Origin: Rhynochetos jubatus
Taxonomy: Eukaryota > Chordata > Aves > Eurypygiformes > Rhynochetidae
Assembly: GCA_027574665.1 (NCBI GenBank)
Contig: CM050658.1
Span: forward strand, 24,006,317-24,070,316
Length of the DNA: 64,000 bases
Direction: 5' to 3'
In this document: one piece after another, positions 11,455 through 25,100 of the stretch
How the letters are laid out: each line of letters starts with the position of its first letter
Position numbering within the stretch: position 1 is the stretch's first letter
Position numbers and translations under genes: made by a program
Notes under the pieces: model-generated
What the model saw: the letters and a program-made list of their open reading frames with translations, nothing else
What the model was told of the DNA's origin: nothing
Databases searched by the model: none

Positions 11455-14400
11455 TCAAGTGGGATTCTCTGTTCCTTCCTTAAGACTTTTTCTTTTTTCT
11501 TCCAGTGTTTGTTTAAATACTTTTTTCAGGGTACTGTAAACATATGGTCCATTTTCAGAATCGAAGCTTGTCTAATAGAAGGGAAAAATTTAAGTTCAGT
11601 ATTCAAACAGATTCCATACAGTAAAATGCAAAGTAGATCACAAACATTTTCTGAAAAAATTAGTTTTAAGTTCTACTCAAGAAAGTGTTTCGTGATGGAG
11701 TACTTAATGCTAAGTATTTTCAATTCTATGCTGACTAGACATTAAACCAAACTAGTAGGAAGAGAAATGTCATGATTGGCGTAACAGGTGACATGTCTGT
11801 AGATTTACAAGAGATTAGGAAGAGTATGATGAACATTCTGGTCAAATAATTTCACCTGCTGGATCTGAGAACAGCTCGGAGCTGAGCAAAAGCAAGTTTA
11901 ACCTGTCACTGGTATTAAATGATTGCAAAACCGTAAGTTATTCATACACATCCAATACTAAGGGCCCAAAACATAACTGAATGCAATATAATTTCAGAAA
12001 ATTATTTAATCTGATGGAAAGACTCCAAGTAGTACAGAACCTACCAAAGCCTTTGGTAAGATACTCCCAGTGACTAATTCTTGTCACCACTTAAAAGTTA
12101 TCTTTTCCTTAATTGGAAGAAGCCCATGAACGGGCAGTGATCCAGAAACAGAAAAATGAGACTAAAGGACTAAGACTGTAGTGACAGGACTGGATTTTGC
12201 CGAGAATATTTCCTACCCTTTATGTAGGCTGTTTATTATAAAATGTAAACTCTGAAGTAGATAAGCATGAGAACACTCAGTGTGAAGGAATTACTGTAAC
12301 TTTTCTCACAGAGGCCTGCTCTGTTGAGTCTAACAAAGAAATACGATATCATGGACAAATGGTTACTTGCCTTAGTGAAAGCTTTAATAGCACGAGCAAG
12401 TAAGGCCTCCTCCACATTAGTTGGTAGCATTTGCAAGTTCACCACACAGTGTAAAATACAAAGGATAGTCTGACACTGTTCCTGGTGGGCAAAAGGGACA
12501 GCAGCTCATTAGAAGAAATACTTGCATGAAAAATATTTCACTTGCAGGTTTTGTTAATTGCTGGTTAAATATCAGACTGTGCCTTCCTGTATTGAAACAT
12601 TCCAATGTAGGAGCTGGGGAGGGAGTTTCCACAAGCCTAAAGAGCCTTTACATGACTGTCTCAGTCATGATGGGAGACACTCTTCTCTTGTAGGGGTACC
12701 ACAGATGGCTGTGGAAATGTCTAGGTCGGGTGTGCATCTAGAAACTGGGGGTTTTTTTGAGGTCCGCTACACAAACAGTATCATTCATGTGAATTGGCGT
12801 AGAAAAAGTGAGATTTGATCTTTTCAGCCAAAAATACTGTGCATGTTTAGGGCTTTTTCCCCAACTAACACAGGATGATCTGCATCTCTCTCTGTCCTAC
12901 CAAATCTCCTTCACCATTAAAGGAAGCTTGCGGGACACCTGGGCAGTGCTAACAAGGATGTGTAAAGGGCGTAACAGTATCTTTGTGGCTGCTAGTTCCC
13001 ATGCCTTTTCCAAGAGAGGCAGATCTCCATGCTGGCAGGTCACTTAACAGTGAAAATTAAATTAAAACTTGAGGGACTTCTGAGAAGAGCAGCTAAATAT
13101 GCACCAGTACATACAGCTGGCTGGATGGCTGCAGAGCAGATTAGTAGGAAAGAACCTGGGGATCCCTGTGCATTCAGAGTTGAACGTGAGCTGGCAACAG
13201 GCCTTTGTGCTAAAGGCAGCTTAAGAGCATCCTGGGCTGCATTAGACAGAGTTGTCAATGGAGGTGACACCTCTGGAGTGCTGGGTCCAGCTTCGGGCTC
13301 CTCGGTACAAGAAGGACATCCACATGCTAGAACAAGTCCACCAAGGGGACACAAAAATGATTAAGGGACCAGAGAACCTGTCATACAAGCAATCTGCTCT
13401 AGTTTATTGTTTCAAGCAGGGTGGTTGGACTAGAGGGATATTCACAGGTCCCTGCCAACTCAGTTATTCTGTGATTCTGAAATAATATAAGCTATTTTTA
13501 AATTTTAAAAAACCCAGTAATGTTATTCCTTTCCCATTCATTTGTAACAGGTGTCAAGCAGTTATTGTTTATTTACTGCAAATAGACGGTTAAAACTGAT
13601 GGAGTGGAAGGATCCTGCAGGCAGAAACATGTTTCTAGATGAACTTGGGAATTCTGAATGTCATGTCATGAACATGGTGACTGCACATAAAGTCCTGACC
13701 CCCTATTGATTAGAAGCTGTGTTCTTGGATACCTGGAGGCTGTTAAAAGGTGACCTATTTTCTTCATAAATACTTCAGGGGAAAAAAAAAAATCCAAAAT
13801 AATTAGTAAGTGAATTTATGTAATTAAGAGGTCAAGAATAGAGATAGTTTGGGGTGTTTTTTTCCCCTCACATCTAACCCTTTGGGGAAAGCACAAATAA
13901 ACAGTTACCTTTTTTCACAGGGATTTCAGAATACAAATGGCCACAGTTCTGACTTATGTAGAAGAATTTGGCCTGCCTTCTGATTCTTTGAATTGGCAAA
14001 TCTTTCCTGTTCCTTGCCCCAGCTCTTCCAAAGCTGATGGATTAAGATATTTGCACAGCAAGTATCACAACTATTCATCATAGTTGCCAGACATGACTAA
14101 TGAAAGCCATGGATCAAGTCACAGAGAAAAGGTTTCTCATCTCTGCCTCTGGATCTCAGACTGCAGAATTTGCAGAGAAATATGCTGAAGTTGAGCTCCA
14201 GCGGAATGGTGTTCAGAGCTGGTATCTGGTACTTCTCTTGTAATATTCATCATTAGAGTACTGATTACAAATCATACTATTCAATACCAAAAAACTCCTC
14301 ATTAGGATTTTTAAAGTGACTGAAGTTGCCTTTTAAAAGTCCCTTGCCTAAGGTCCAGAAATTAATAGTTTAACACACGTGAACAAAATGTACTTGGCAG

Positions 14401-17400
14401 TTAAAGAATGAATCGACATATATAGTATCTACCTTTCTCAGTAAGTAAAGTGCATCCTGTGATTCTGTGCCATTTTTTTCCAGCATGTCAATATCATCTT
14501 TGGATATAACAGGTTCTTTCAGCTGCTCTATCCAGGACCACATCAAGCTACAGAGGATAAAAGGATCTCTCTCGGTACAGATTTTATCCCAAGCTCCATC
14601 TCGAGAATTTAGTTCTTTCTTAAAAATAACAAAAAAAAAAAAAAGACAAAACAAAACTGACAATGCATCATCTGTTTACTTTTGCCAACATTCTCTTCGA
14701 TTGCAGCTGTACTGGGTTGCTTACGTTCCAATAAAAAATGAAGACTGAAGAGTTACAACAAAAACCTATTTCCATTGTTTTCCAAAGCATCAACATCAAC
14801 CAGCAGTAATACAAGTGATTCTTTAAAAAGGAAGGATGAGGTAAACAGCGCAGCTCAGAACCTACCAGCTATCTACTAGAATACACAAACCAGCTTTGGA
14901 TTCCAACTTCCAAGCAAATATTCCGAGGAGGGTTTAGGTTAGAGAATAAGCAGTTAAGTTTCTACTAAATTTTTTCACTTTTACACGCAGAATCCTCTGA
15001 TTAGTTCTGAGGAAGCACTAAGTAAAAACAGTACAGCTCTACCTTAAAATTTGTAGTGTTTTTATGTCACCAGCAGCCAACTTACAACCCCAGATAATTG
15101 CATCAATTTTTATAAATTAGTAAAATTAATTAACACAACCAGAAACAATGTTCTAACCTCCCACTAAAGCCCTGTCAGTGCATTTTTCTTGCTTTTGAAA
15201 GAACTGGCCCATACCTGACAAATACAATCATTTACTGAACTACAGTACAAAGTGATGCCCCAATGTGCCATTTCAAGGCACGTGGTGGCATTTTTGCCAC
15301 TCCAGGAATTAACCTACATGAAATATACAAAGCCCATAACATCGAATCAAGTCACAAATTACCTGCCACATTTCTACCTTCTGCTTCACTTCATCCTCTC
15401 CCAGAAATTCATTTATATCTGCAAGTGCTTTTGCTGCCAGAACTCTTCGGGCTTCCAAACTTAATTCTGACTGCAGAACAATGTGTGGAATTGTCTCTGA
15501 CATATCTTTGCTACCTTGGCTTTCATATCCAATGGAGAAGTTTGCTTTAGAAGAAGAAGAAGAATCAGAGTCCTCAGAGACATAGACCCTTCTGTTATAC
15601 ATATTAGTCTTGCGGTCTTTTCTATGACCCGTCTCACTGGTAAAATTATGCCTTGACGTTCCAGGTTCTCTGGTATTGTGAAGAGATGCTAGACCTGAAG
15701 AAAAGGTTCTGCTGCGTTGTACTTCTTTGGTAGAGTTCCTTCTGTGATAAAGTGAGGATCCATCTTTTCGTCCATCCAAATTAAATTTACCTTGACTCCA
15801 AAACATGCAGGTATTACGCACTAATGCTTCTTTGTTTAAATCCAGCTGAGGCTTTTGTTCACCTGTGGTGGAACATTCCTCACCACTGGTCTGCTTAAGA
15901 TTGTTGCACAGTAGTATCTGAGCAGGTACTGTCCATGCAGTTTCTCCTTGTTCTAAAAGAAACTCAGTTCTCCTTAAATCTGACTCACTATAGCTTAGAC
16001 GCCTTCTCAGATGAGTAAGAGGCTGAAGGCATTCAACATTCCGTCTTTTCCAAAGAGGATCATATTCATGTCCCAGGGAGAAAAGAGAATCCTGGGTCTC
16101 AAAAGTGGATGAGTGGGTGTGGGAGGAGTCTGATGTGTCACTGTCCTGCCTTGCGAGTTCTCGATCTAGCTGGGTGGACACCAGCTGAGAAACAGTTTGT
16201 TCAATTTCAGTGGAGAGATCCGGTATATCTAACAATTCTGCCTCTATCACTTGTCTGTTTTCAGCCAAGTCTAGCAACAATTTGCAAACTAGATGAATAA
16301 GTTTTGGCACATGTTTGAGATGCCTGCTCTCATAACCATGGAGCAGATGTCTCTGACGGGTCAGGTACTGGGACAGTGTCACCGTGTGCGCCTTGGGCTC
16401 ACAGCATGCAAAGACATTTCTTAGAGGAACCAGAAACTGTGTGAATTCTCTGATGCATAATAACTGCCCTCTGGTCTGAATAGAATTAGGCCTTTTTGCT
16501 CTGACAAAAAGAATTGCTTGATCAGCACTCATTCTTGTTGCAAAAACTAAGTAGCAAGCTATTAGAACACCTGGAAAATATAAAAACAAGCATTAGTTGA
16601 AGAGCTGTCAGAATAAATGTTCAGTGGAACTACAGGATAAAAATAAATATAGGTAAAGATACAGGATTTATGCCCTCTATTACATAATGCTGCTACACAA
16701 CTGTAAGTGCATTTATTGGATCACAAGAAGGTAAAAGCCATTCCCACTTCACTTTCAGTGAGAGCTAGTTTCTCACCGCAGCATCTCAAGGAGTTCCATC
16801 ATTTCTGAGCAATGGTGGCTTCTGCAGGAGGGACATAGGCAGAAGGTCTTCAGAGGGACAGAATAAAATGAAATTATAGCTGCTCCACCAAATCTACCTG
16901 ATCTAACAATAAGTAGCAGGTCTGTAGTAAGTACTGGAAAATGAAAGTGTACTAGGTGAATTTTTCCCATCACAAAAAAGCTGTGCCGTTTGAATGTAAC
17001 AAGGAATTATTATACAGATTCAAAAAATTCCTAACCTTACAGGTTACTGTTCTAATGTACTAAAACTGATTCCTCCTGCCATTCAGATAACTTTCACAGG
17101 TTTGTTCAGCATTTTTAACCATTTTATAGATGTAAACCTTGCAATGGTATAGAATCTAAACTAAATAATTTATAACGACACACTGCTTTTCATGTATAGA
17201 AAACCAATTCTGTTGATCTTGCAGTAAAGCACATACCTGTCCGACCGAGTCCCGCGTGACAATGAACAGCTACCCTCCCTTCCTGCAACGCGAATGCCAT
17301 GACTTTTACCATATCGAGTATAGTAGTGAGAGATGCCACTCCATAATCCTTCCATCCAAAATTATAAAAATAAACTGAAATAAAAGGAGAGAGTTCTTTT

Positions 17401-20131
17401 CTGTCATACCAAATGTGAGTTTTTCAGTACTATATGCAGAGAAGAGATGACTAATAATACATAATAGTACTAAAACTGCATAATGGATCTAAGAATCTGA
17501 CTATATATTGTTTGCAAGGGACTGTTTTCCCATTTCAGAGTACACTTGCTAGTGAAATTTGATAAATACATGAAGCTAGCAAAGATTTGTCAAACTAAGG
17601 TTCAGCTAGAATGTCAAAGGTGTATCAAAACTAAGTGATTCATACAAAAATTACTGTGCTATATATAGGCACAGGGTAATTTTTTCGTTTTAGAATTAAA
17701 AGCACTTCTTCAGTCAAAAGCTGTTTCTTACAGAGAGGCACTTTTTCTCATCTCACCATGATACGCAAATACAAAATTACTGTCAATACAAATGTGCTCA
17801 AATAACCTTTTATAGTCCAGATAAGATAAAATTAATTGTACCAGAACCTGAAACACCATTAATATTTTGTATGTTTGGGAACTCGGAAGAAAAAGAAACA
17901 TTTAACGAGCTGTGGTCCTTTCTTTAATCTAAGCTCCTAAACATAAACCCTCCATCTCACTCTACAGACATATGATCTTGGATAATGTATAATTCACTCT
18001 TGATTATATCTGCCAAGTTTCATGTTTACATTCCATTTTGTGCAGCATTTCTTATATAGCTGCTTTTAACACACAAGAATTCAAGTAAAAATATCTTTAA
18101 GTGCCAAAATCAATAATTAATGAGGCACAGCAGCAGGAGTGAACTTACTTCCAGCCTCCATGAAAGCTTCAGGAAGGTAGGTGAAGCCGCTTTCTTGTTC
18201 CAGTGGATTCCCACAGCTCGCATGCTCCCCAGGACGCTGAAGGTTAATTATGGTTTTTATGCCACATCTTAAGGAAGGAATAGATGAGTGAAAGTATTAT
18301 ATGCAGCCAAAATCTTGATATCCCATGTTTTCTGAAACACACATTTATTCTTAGCGGAGAATAAATCATTACCTGTATATTGTTAGAATAAAAGGATTTT
18401 TATCAACAATCCAAATCTATGCTGACAGAGAAAATTGAATGGGAATTACAGTAGTAATACCTACGGTAAATAATTACTAAATTTGTTACCTTTCAAACTG
18501 CTCAATCACATTGTACTTTTCAATTAATTCTGTTGAGGGTCGAGCCATAGCCAGTATGTTATCTGTTATCCTGAGAAATTGGAGAAGTAGATCATAATGT
18601 TATTAATAATTTACTGGATATTTATCTACCAAAATTTAAGCTGATACAGATATTACATATCAAAAGACAATCACTGGACCTGTTTAAATTCCAGGCCAAT
18701 GAACCTATTAAAAAATTACTTTGAATAGAAATCTGGACTCAGATCTCTGGCCCTTTAAGTTTTATATGCTTTTGAACAGCATTTGCCATTACAAAAAATA
18801 TCGGCAAGAAGGTAAAGATACATTTCATGTGGATATTACTGCATATGAATATGCTTTTGAACACATACCTTGCATTATTTCATCTTCAGTACATGTTTTT
18901 ACTTTAAATTCTATTATGAACACACTTTAATTAATTTGCCATTTAAATCTTAGCAATAACTGCCTACAACCTGCAATAGGTGTTTTTTTAATTCACAACA
19001 GATAGGCATTTATTCCTGTGGACCCAAATCAAACCTGTGGTAAGGAAACAGAAGTCTTTCATCATCAGCTATGTAAAATGGCCATTAGGATATACTGTTT
19101 AGCTGTAATTCTGAATCAAGCTATCATTATGTTTTATACTTAGAGTAGCTGATTTAAAACAAAAACATTATTCTCCTTTGAATCCTCTCTTTTAATAAAT
19201 ACAATGGATGCAGTTATATTTAGTGAGAGTAAATGCTGCTTATTACCAAGAAGAGTAGAGCCCTTTAATGGCTTGCTCCTGGTCACTCCATCGAGCTGGA
19301 TTTTCATACTTGCAAGCGCGTCCACCGCACGCCATTGAACACTGCATGTGACCAGGAATGACATGGCGAAGGCGCTCCCCTACTTTAGTATATTTTGCTG
19401 TTGGACGCCTCGAACTTCCTACAACACAGACAAAACCAGATTTAGTAAGGAAGCTTAGAAATTCAACTCCACCTTAAAAGTGTCAGTTCAACCTTAAATT
19501 GATGAAGTTACAAACAGCATAAATATATGAATATACATTTAAAGCTCCTTTTTCAACACAGACTTAAATAAGGATTCTGAAGAGAAAAAAAATCCTTGAA
19601 TTACTGCAGAAGTTGTTTTTTTCTCACAGTAACTTTGGTTTTTTTCTGATTCAGTTGGAGGTGTGTGATATCCTTTGCAACAGAAAAAGATTTCATGGTC
19701 CTCTTCTACCTGAAATCAAAAATACTTTTCCATATACTTGGTGCATGTATGAACGTGTGCTTCTGTTGGAACAAAATGTAAAATACAGGAAAGAAAATTT
19801 ACAATCCAGTATTTAATGCATTTATATATAAAATATAGTTAACAGAACAAACATATATTACTTTAATACCAAGAAAATACCCAGAACTGCCAACAGTCTT
19901 AATGAAAAGTACTTTACTTTTTTTTTCAGGAAAAGTTGCATCAAGTTCCTCGGGGCTCAGAGACGATACCGCCACCATAACCCGGTGAGTCGATGATGAA
20001 AGCACCTCTACAACTGAGCTCCGGCGCCTCTGGATCATGCGAAGAAAGGGATCGGAGGAAGAATGCCTCCGACCCTGGAAAAAGTTGCTAAAAATACTCA
20101 CTGCTGAACGCCTTCGGGGTGAACCCTGCAT
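11455..20131 (-). CDS. PTPDC1: Protein tyrosine phosphatase domain-containing protein 1, complete, 781 aa
   Basis: Coding exons in transcript order are 20131-19918, 19418-19247, 18570-18490, 18267-18149, 17374-17237, 16570-15363, 14618-14433, 12481-12371 and 11571-11455. All junction phases agree and the frame is open to TGA at 11457-11455. The product is a CDC14-like dual-specificity phosphatase of the cysteine class. The PTP loop HCHAGLGRT is at residues 233-241, with C234 the nucleophile and R240 binding phosphate. D205 in FGWKDYG is the likely general acid, and the RAKRPNSIQTRGQ segment follows. The long exon carries a Ser/Asp-rich linker (EDSDSSSSS) and leads into the conserved C-terminal block starting MWQKELNSRDGAW. 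The length fits the mammalian protein (about 750-806 aa by isoform). In human cells PTPDC1 has been linked to centrosome function and cilium length. The start is the ATG at 20131; the frame upstream to 20170 has only a GTG. Intron 8 uses a GC donor. Alternative first exon at 22096-22188. Confidence 0.95.
12369..12370 (-). other. PTPDC1: Non-canonical GC splice donor of PTPDC1 intron 8
   Basis: After the codons for AIKAFTK the minus strand reads AAG followed by GCAAGT. This is the classic strong consensus around a GC donor. The next exon starts after an AG at 11573-11572 and continues in frame (TSFDSENG), matching the family. No GT donor nearby would keep this frame and sequence. Confidence 0.8.
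13080..13487 (+). mobile_element. CR1 LINE 3' fragment inside PTPDC1 intron 7
   Basis: This is a degenerate 3' end of a CR1 non-LTR retrotransposon. It includes the gaacctggggatccctgtgc block, the ctggagtgctgggtccagct block, the ggttggactagagggat segment and the terminal gttattctgtgattctg. Stop codons and frameshifts abound. The 5' boundary is uncertain and could lie up to 200 bases further left. It is antisense to PTPDC1. Confidence 0.8.
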
Positions 20132-22095
20132 GACTGACCAGCTACCGCCTAGGAAGGCTGCTGGGGACACACTGGTAGGAAATCCAAGTTGCTAGCGCTG
20201 AAGTTGTGGAGCTATGTGCATCCTTCTGTGCGCTCCAGCAGCTAGTCAGCATGGGCTGAGCTGTCTCCATAGTAACTAACAATGAAGGCACTGCTGCCAG
20301 CTATCTTTGGGGCTGCTCCATTCTATAGGAATTGAGTCTGTTTGGGACAAACTGTTCCGCTGCTAGATGAAAACAGTTGCGTTTCAAGTAGATAATTTTG
20401 CAGACGGACTGGGAACAACCAAAACATTTTCCATCAACAATGTGAATATTTAGTTAGTTGTAAATAACATACATTCCGAGCTCACTGATGCAAAATACTA
20501 GATTCAAAAGAACAATAAAAATGTAGCTGGAGGCTCTGCTGCCTGAGAAATCTGTAAGTACATTATACTCCCCCACCTCTTGGTTTAACATTCCACAGCC
20601 ACCTCTCCTCCTCCACTTAGTTGCTCCAAAATGCATCATTAGCTCTGTAATGATTGGGATTAGTGTGTTCCTACTGAAATGGTTCAGTACGTGATGAATT
20701 GTAGACTGTTCACTCTGGACCATTCATATCTTCTAACAAAACACAATTTGTTATTCAAAACAAAAGGCTTCTTTTTTTCAGGGTACAGCTTTTTTTATTG
20801 AGCAAAGCTGTTAACCCTACAGGCTGAGATAAAGCAGATTCTAGGGAGGAGAAGATGTACCAGTTGAGTGCTTTAGGCTTTTGAAGGTAGGTATTAGGTG
20901 GCAAATTGCCTCCCACTTTGCTTCCAATGTGCTAAGGAGGAGAATGAGCTGGCCAGAAAGACTGCAGCACTCAAAAGCTCAAAACTCTCATGCAACTATG
21001 CGAAGAACAGACTATAGCAATCCTAAAACAACTTTGTCATCCCATTATCTGTGCGTCATACTGAACAGTAAAGAGAAAGACTGGGAACTGGGAAAGAAAA
21101 CCCACCATAACTTTGTTCAATAAGCAAATTAATCCCACTACATTTTCCTAAAGAGAGAGAACATTTTCAGTCTGTTTGTTTTTGTAGTACAAAACCAGTA
21201 ACGCTTACAGAGGAATTCACATAAGAACAAGCTCTCTTCTGATAAAACTTCATCAGGCAAAAATCTACTGTTTCTTCTAGGTACTGAACAGGAATTGAGC
21301 AACTGAATTTTGAATACTGCACCCCAGCTCTGAAGAAGGTGTGGTAAGGTTTGCCTGAAACACCACTAGTGATGTCATATGAGAAAAGGAAGATGTTAAA
21401 AGTTGGCTCTGTTGGCTGTTGTCACAAAACTCTGACTATTCTAATTCTTGATACCAGATTTATTCAACAATAAAGCTGGTATCAAGAAGTGAGGAGATAC
21501 TTAAATGTGCTTTCACTTTGGAGGTTGGGTGGAAGAGAAAGGAGATGAAAAAGGCTATCTCAAGTGCTACCTATATGATTTGTAATGAATTATATTGCTT
21601 TCTTGTATTTACTTCTTTTTCTCTTCCCAGAAACTTTGCTTCAGTATATATCAAATGACAGTGGAGCCAGAAATGGGCGAGATAAAATGCTGCACATCAT
21701 TATTTTCCTACTGAATCCAGCAGGGTTTGCAAGTATTCACCCAAAATAGTAAGAAAGAATTACATCCCATAAAAGGTTAAATAGCTTATTAGAGAGGGTT
21801 TTTTTCTTAAAGGTGTGTTTGTGCTTTCAGAGAGGTAGGCAGTTTCTGAACACAAAAATCAGTTTCTTCAGTTAAGTGAGTCCTGAAAGTTACAGAAAAG
21901 CTCAACATATTAACACATCATGGTGATGATAGTTAATTAAGATAGAAGGTAATGCAGTTGGGTTTTGCTATAGGCATTTGATGTTTATAATTTGGGGATA
22001 ATATATCTGGAGGTTTTTATTTTCTGTAGAAATATTTTTTTTTTAGAATCTCTCTAAACACTTTTTATGAAGGGCATATCAGAGAAAATTATTAC

Positions 22096-22188
22096 CTGAA
22101 CTCATATTTGCAAGATAGAGACTGCTCTCTAGCAACGAAGAGTAAGGTAGTTCATTTTGCAGCAAGACTCCAGCAGCCATTGCAGTAC
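22096..22188 (-). CDS. PTPDC1: Alternative first coding exon of PTPDC1
   Basis: After an acceptor (tttcaacag, AG at 22190-22189) come eight bases and an ATG at 22180-22178. The 28 full codons begin MAAGVLLQNELPYSSLL, which closely matches the known N-terminus of the shorter mammalian PTPDC1 isoform. The exon ends in phase 1 at GTAATA (22095), exactly the phase needed to join the exon at 19418. Spliced so, the protein has 738 residues and replaces the basic Arg/Ser-rich first 71 residues of the other form. The upstream acceptor implies at least one further 5' exon at higher coordinates. Confidence 0.88.
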
Positions 22189-25100
22189 CTGTTGAAACAG
22201 GAATATATTCACTGAAAAGCTACAACAAAAGCTCAAAAATGCAAAATAAAGCTGACTGCCGAGCACTTGATTATAGAGTTGTACAAGGCTTAAGATGGTG
22301 GGCAATCAGACATGGACTGTACTTTCTTTTTGGTGTGCAGTCATCTTCAAATTCAACAGCTTCACTGTCTGTCCTAGCAATTAGAAGTTTCATCGACTGT
22401 GTGTTTCTAGCTCTAGAGTTTGGCTGATGATGTACTTTATGTGTTTCATATGGACAGGAATCACTCAACTAAAAGCATTTAATATAATGCCCTTTTGACT
22501 TTTTCACAGTTCTAGTACAGTTGAAGTTACATATATGAAGATTTTCCTCTACCAAAAACTGAACACAAGAGCCTGTCTAAGTGGAAAAACATTCTTCTCA
22601 GGATTGAGTATCTTTCCTAATACGAAGTAAGTCCTGCTGTGAAGACCTTGTATGTGACAAACAGAAATCTGAAGGAACACTGTAAATGCAAACATATTTG
22701 TCAGTCACTGTGATGTTTTAATAAACCATTTACATGGCTCTTGAGTGGAAATCCTTACCCAGTATAAGATTACCATGCTGTTTCTCTTATCTGTATAGGA
22801 AAACAGTTGCAAGTATAACAAAAAGCAGTTTTTAAATACCACACTAAGTACCTCTCTGCTGTATGTGTAACTATTGAAACGTTGCTAAACAGATAAACCT
22901 TAGGTCCCAAATTCTGCAAAACCAGTATTAGGATTCAGCTGCACAAACAGTGTTTTAAAAGACAGACTTGCTAAAAAAACAAACAAAAAAACCAAAACAA
23001 AACAAAAAACCACCCACAAAACCAAGTATTGTGGAGATTAGGTGGTATAGCAGTCCTATGCTGTGCTGAAGTGTGGTGTTAACTGCTTGCTGTCCATTGT
23101 AAACTTTTATCTGTAATTCTGCAAAATTGTTATTTAAGTAAATACTTAAATAGATTCAAATAGAATTTCATTCATTCAGATATTACATTATCTACCACAT
23201 ACTTGAATAAACTGAAATTATCCTTCTGACAGTGCTAGTGGACTTCATTCCACATCAGTCACCTAGTACAGTTCTGACCTTTTCAAGATGCTTAAAGAAC
23301 AGAATACATACGCATTAATAACCCTTTAATACTGCTGTATCAGTCATCTCAAAAAGATGAGAATTATGTTTGTCTGTGAAAGCCAAAAGGCCTTTTGAAA
23401 CTTCAGTGATGCTCAGAAATGCATTCCTAATGTCAATATATTAATACGAATTAAGATGACTCAATAAAGATTAAAGAGAATCGGAGCATTTCTACTCAGC
23501 TACTTGACCATCTGACTTTGCACTTTTAAAAGTCAGACCCTTCATAAAAAGACAGGAATATTTGAATGTATAATTGCATTCTGGAGAAGCTCCAAAATCT
23601 CCATTTTTTTCTAGTGGACTTTGAAATCAGTAAGGGATGACTTTCATGATCATAGGAGACTTTGTAGCTAAATAAATGATTTTATCCCCAGAAATTCTTT
23701 TCAGAGTCAATAGAGTTGAATTAACAGAAATTGTTGCTTTCTATCTCTCAGAAAGTTTTTTTTAAAAAAAAACTTACTAGCTTGTCCAGGTAACATACAA
23801 ACATTTGAAAAAGATGTCTCATCATACAGGAAGCAAAATCATCACCAGTGTCACTACTTAGTTTTTCAATTTTCTAATACTCAAGTGCTAGAAAAAATGA
23901 GGTGAAATATCAGAGATATTTCCACTATCCAAAACTATTCTTTTTTTTTTTTTTTTAAACCAGAATTCAGGCTGACAAGGGCGCTTAGTTGAAAAGGGAA
24001 GAGATGGAGATTAATGCAGAAGATAATATACCTACAGGATTACAAAATATTAGCAAGATCATTCTAAACAGCAGAGCTAAACAATGTGTATATTTGCCAT
24101 GTAACAAATTAGACCTTCCTCAGTTTTAGCGCAGAAGATATGCCAAATCCCTATCTCCTGTTCTGTATAACCAGGCATTTCCAACTGACTTAAGTATTTT
24201 CTCCGTGTGCCTTTCAGTTTGCTAAATGTACTTCCTGACAGCTGTTTTTAATTCCACTGTGTGATCAATGTGAACAATTCCCTTATGCCTGAAAAAAAAT
24301 GTTAAGTAAGATTGTGACAAATCACTTTACAGAGTGATATTGCACTCCCTCGTACAGATGTAAAATGTTGAAATTTGGGACAGGAAGTACTGTTTCAGTG
24401 TTGATGTTACCAGCAAGGGGTATTACATTCCTGCACAGATAAAAAGAGTAAAAACAGTGCTTGGGTAAAAGAAACAACTCTCCTGATTCTTCTATGTCAA
24501 ATACATTTTCAGTTTTTAAAATACCTTCCTCAGCATTTTGTTTACCACAAGCATTATGGAGAAGAAAACAATCCTGACATGTTTTTCCAGGTCATGGTAC
24601 TCATTAGCTGTCAGAGGGAACTGAGTCACGTGCCTTGTGGCAATCATGATACCACCTTAATCAGATCCACTCTGTTATCTGACATGCATTTCTATTGCCA
24701 TGACAGCAAAGAAGCTGGTCTTTTAATCCCTGCTTCCCAGTTGAAGAAATGGAACGGTGTCTCAGGGGATGTTCCATCTCTTTATGGTTTATCACTGGAA
24801 GCAATGTCTTCAGTGTGCATAAACAGCTAGTAAAACCAAAATGCAGTAAAGATAATGTCTGAGGTGTTGGCTGACTGAAGTAAACAGCAGCACCACACTG
24901 CCCAAGAAACATGGGGCTCTTGAAATCGTGTTACATCCTCAGATCTCAGGCACGAAGCGGGGTGTTTCAGGAGGCCCTCTCCAGGTGTGGATTTTGTGCT
25001 TGTTTTGGTGTATATATGTATTTTTGAGGTGGTGGGGTTTTTTCCACTGCTGAGCAAACCAATCCCTAACAGAAAGGCTGTAGAGTTTTTGTTCCCTGTT

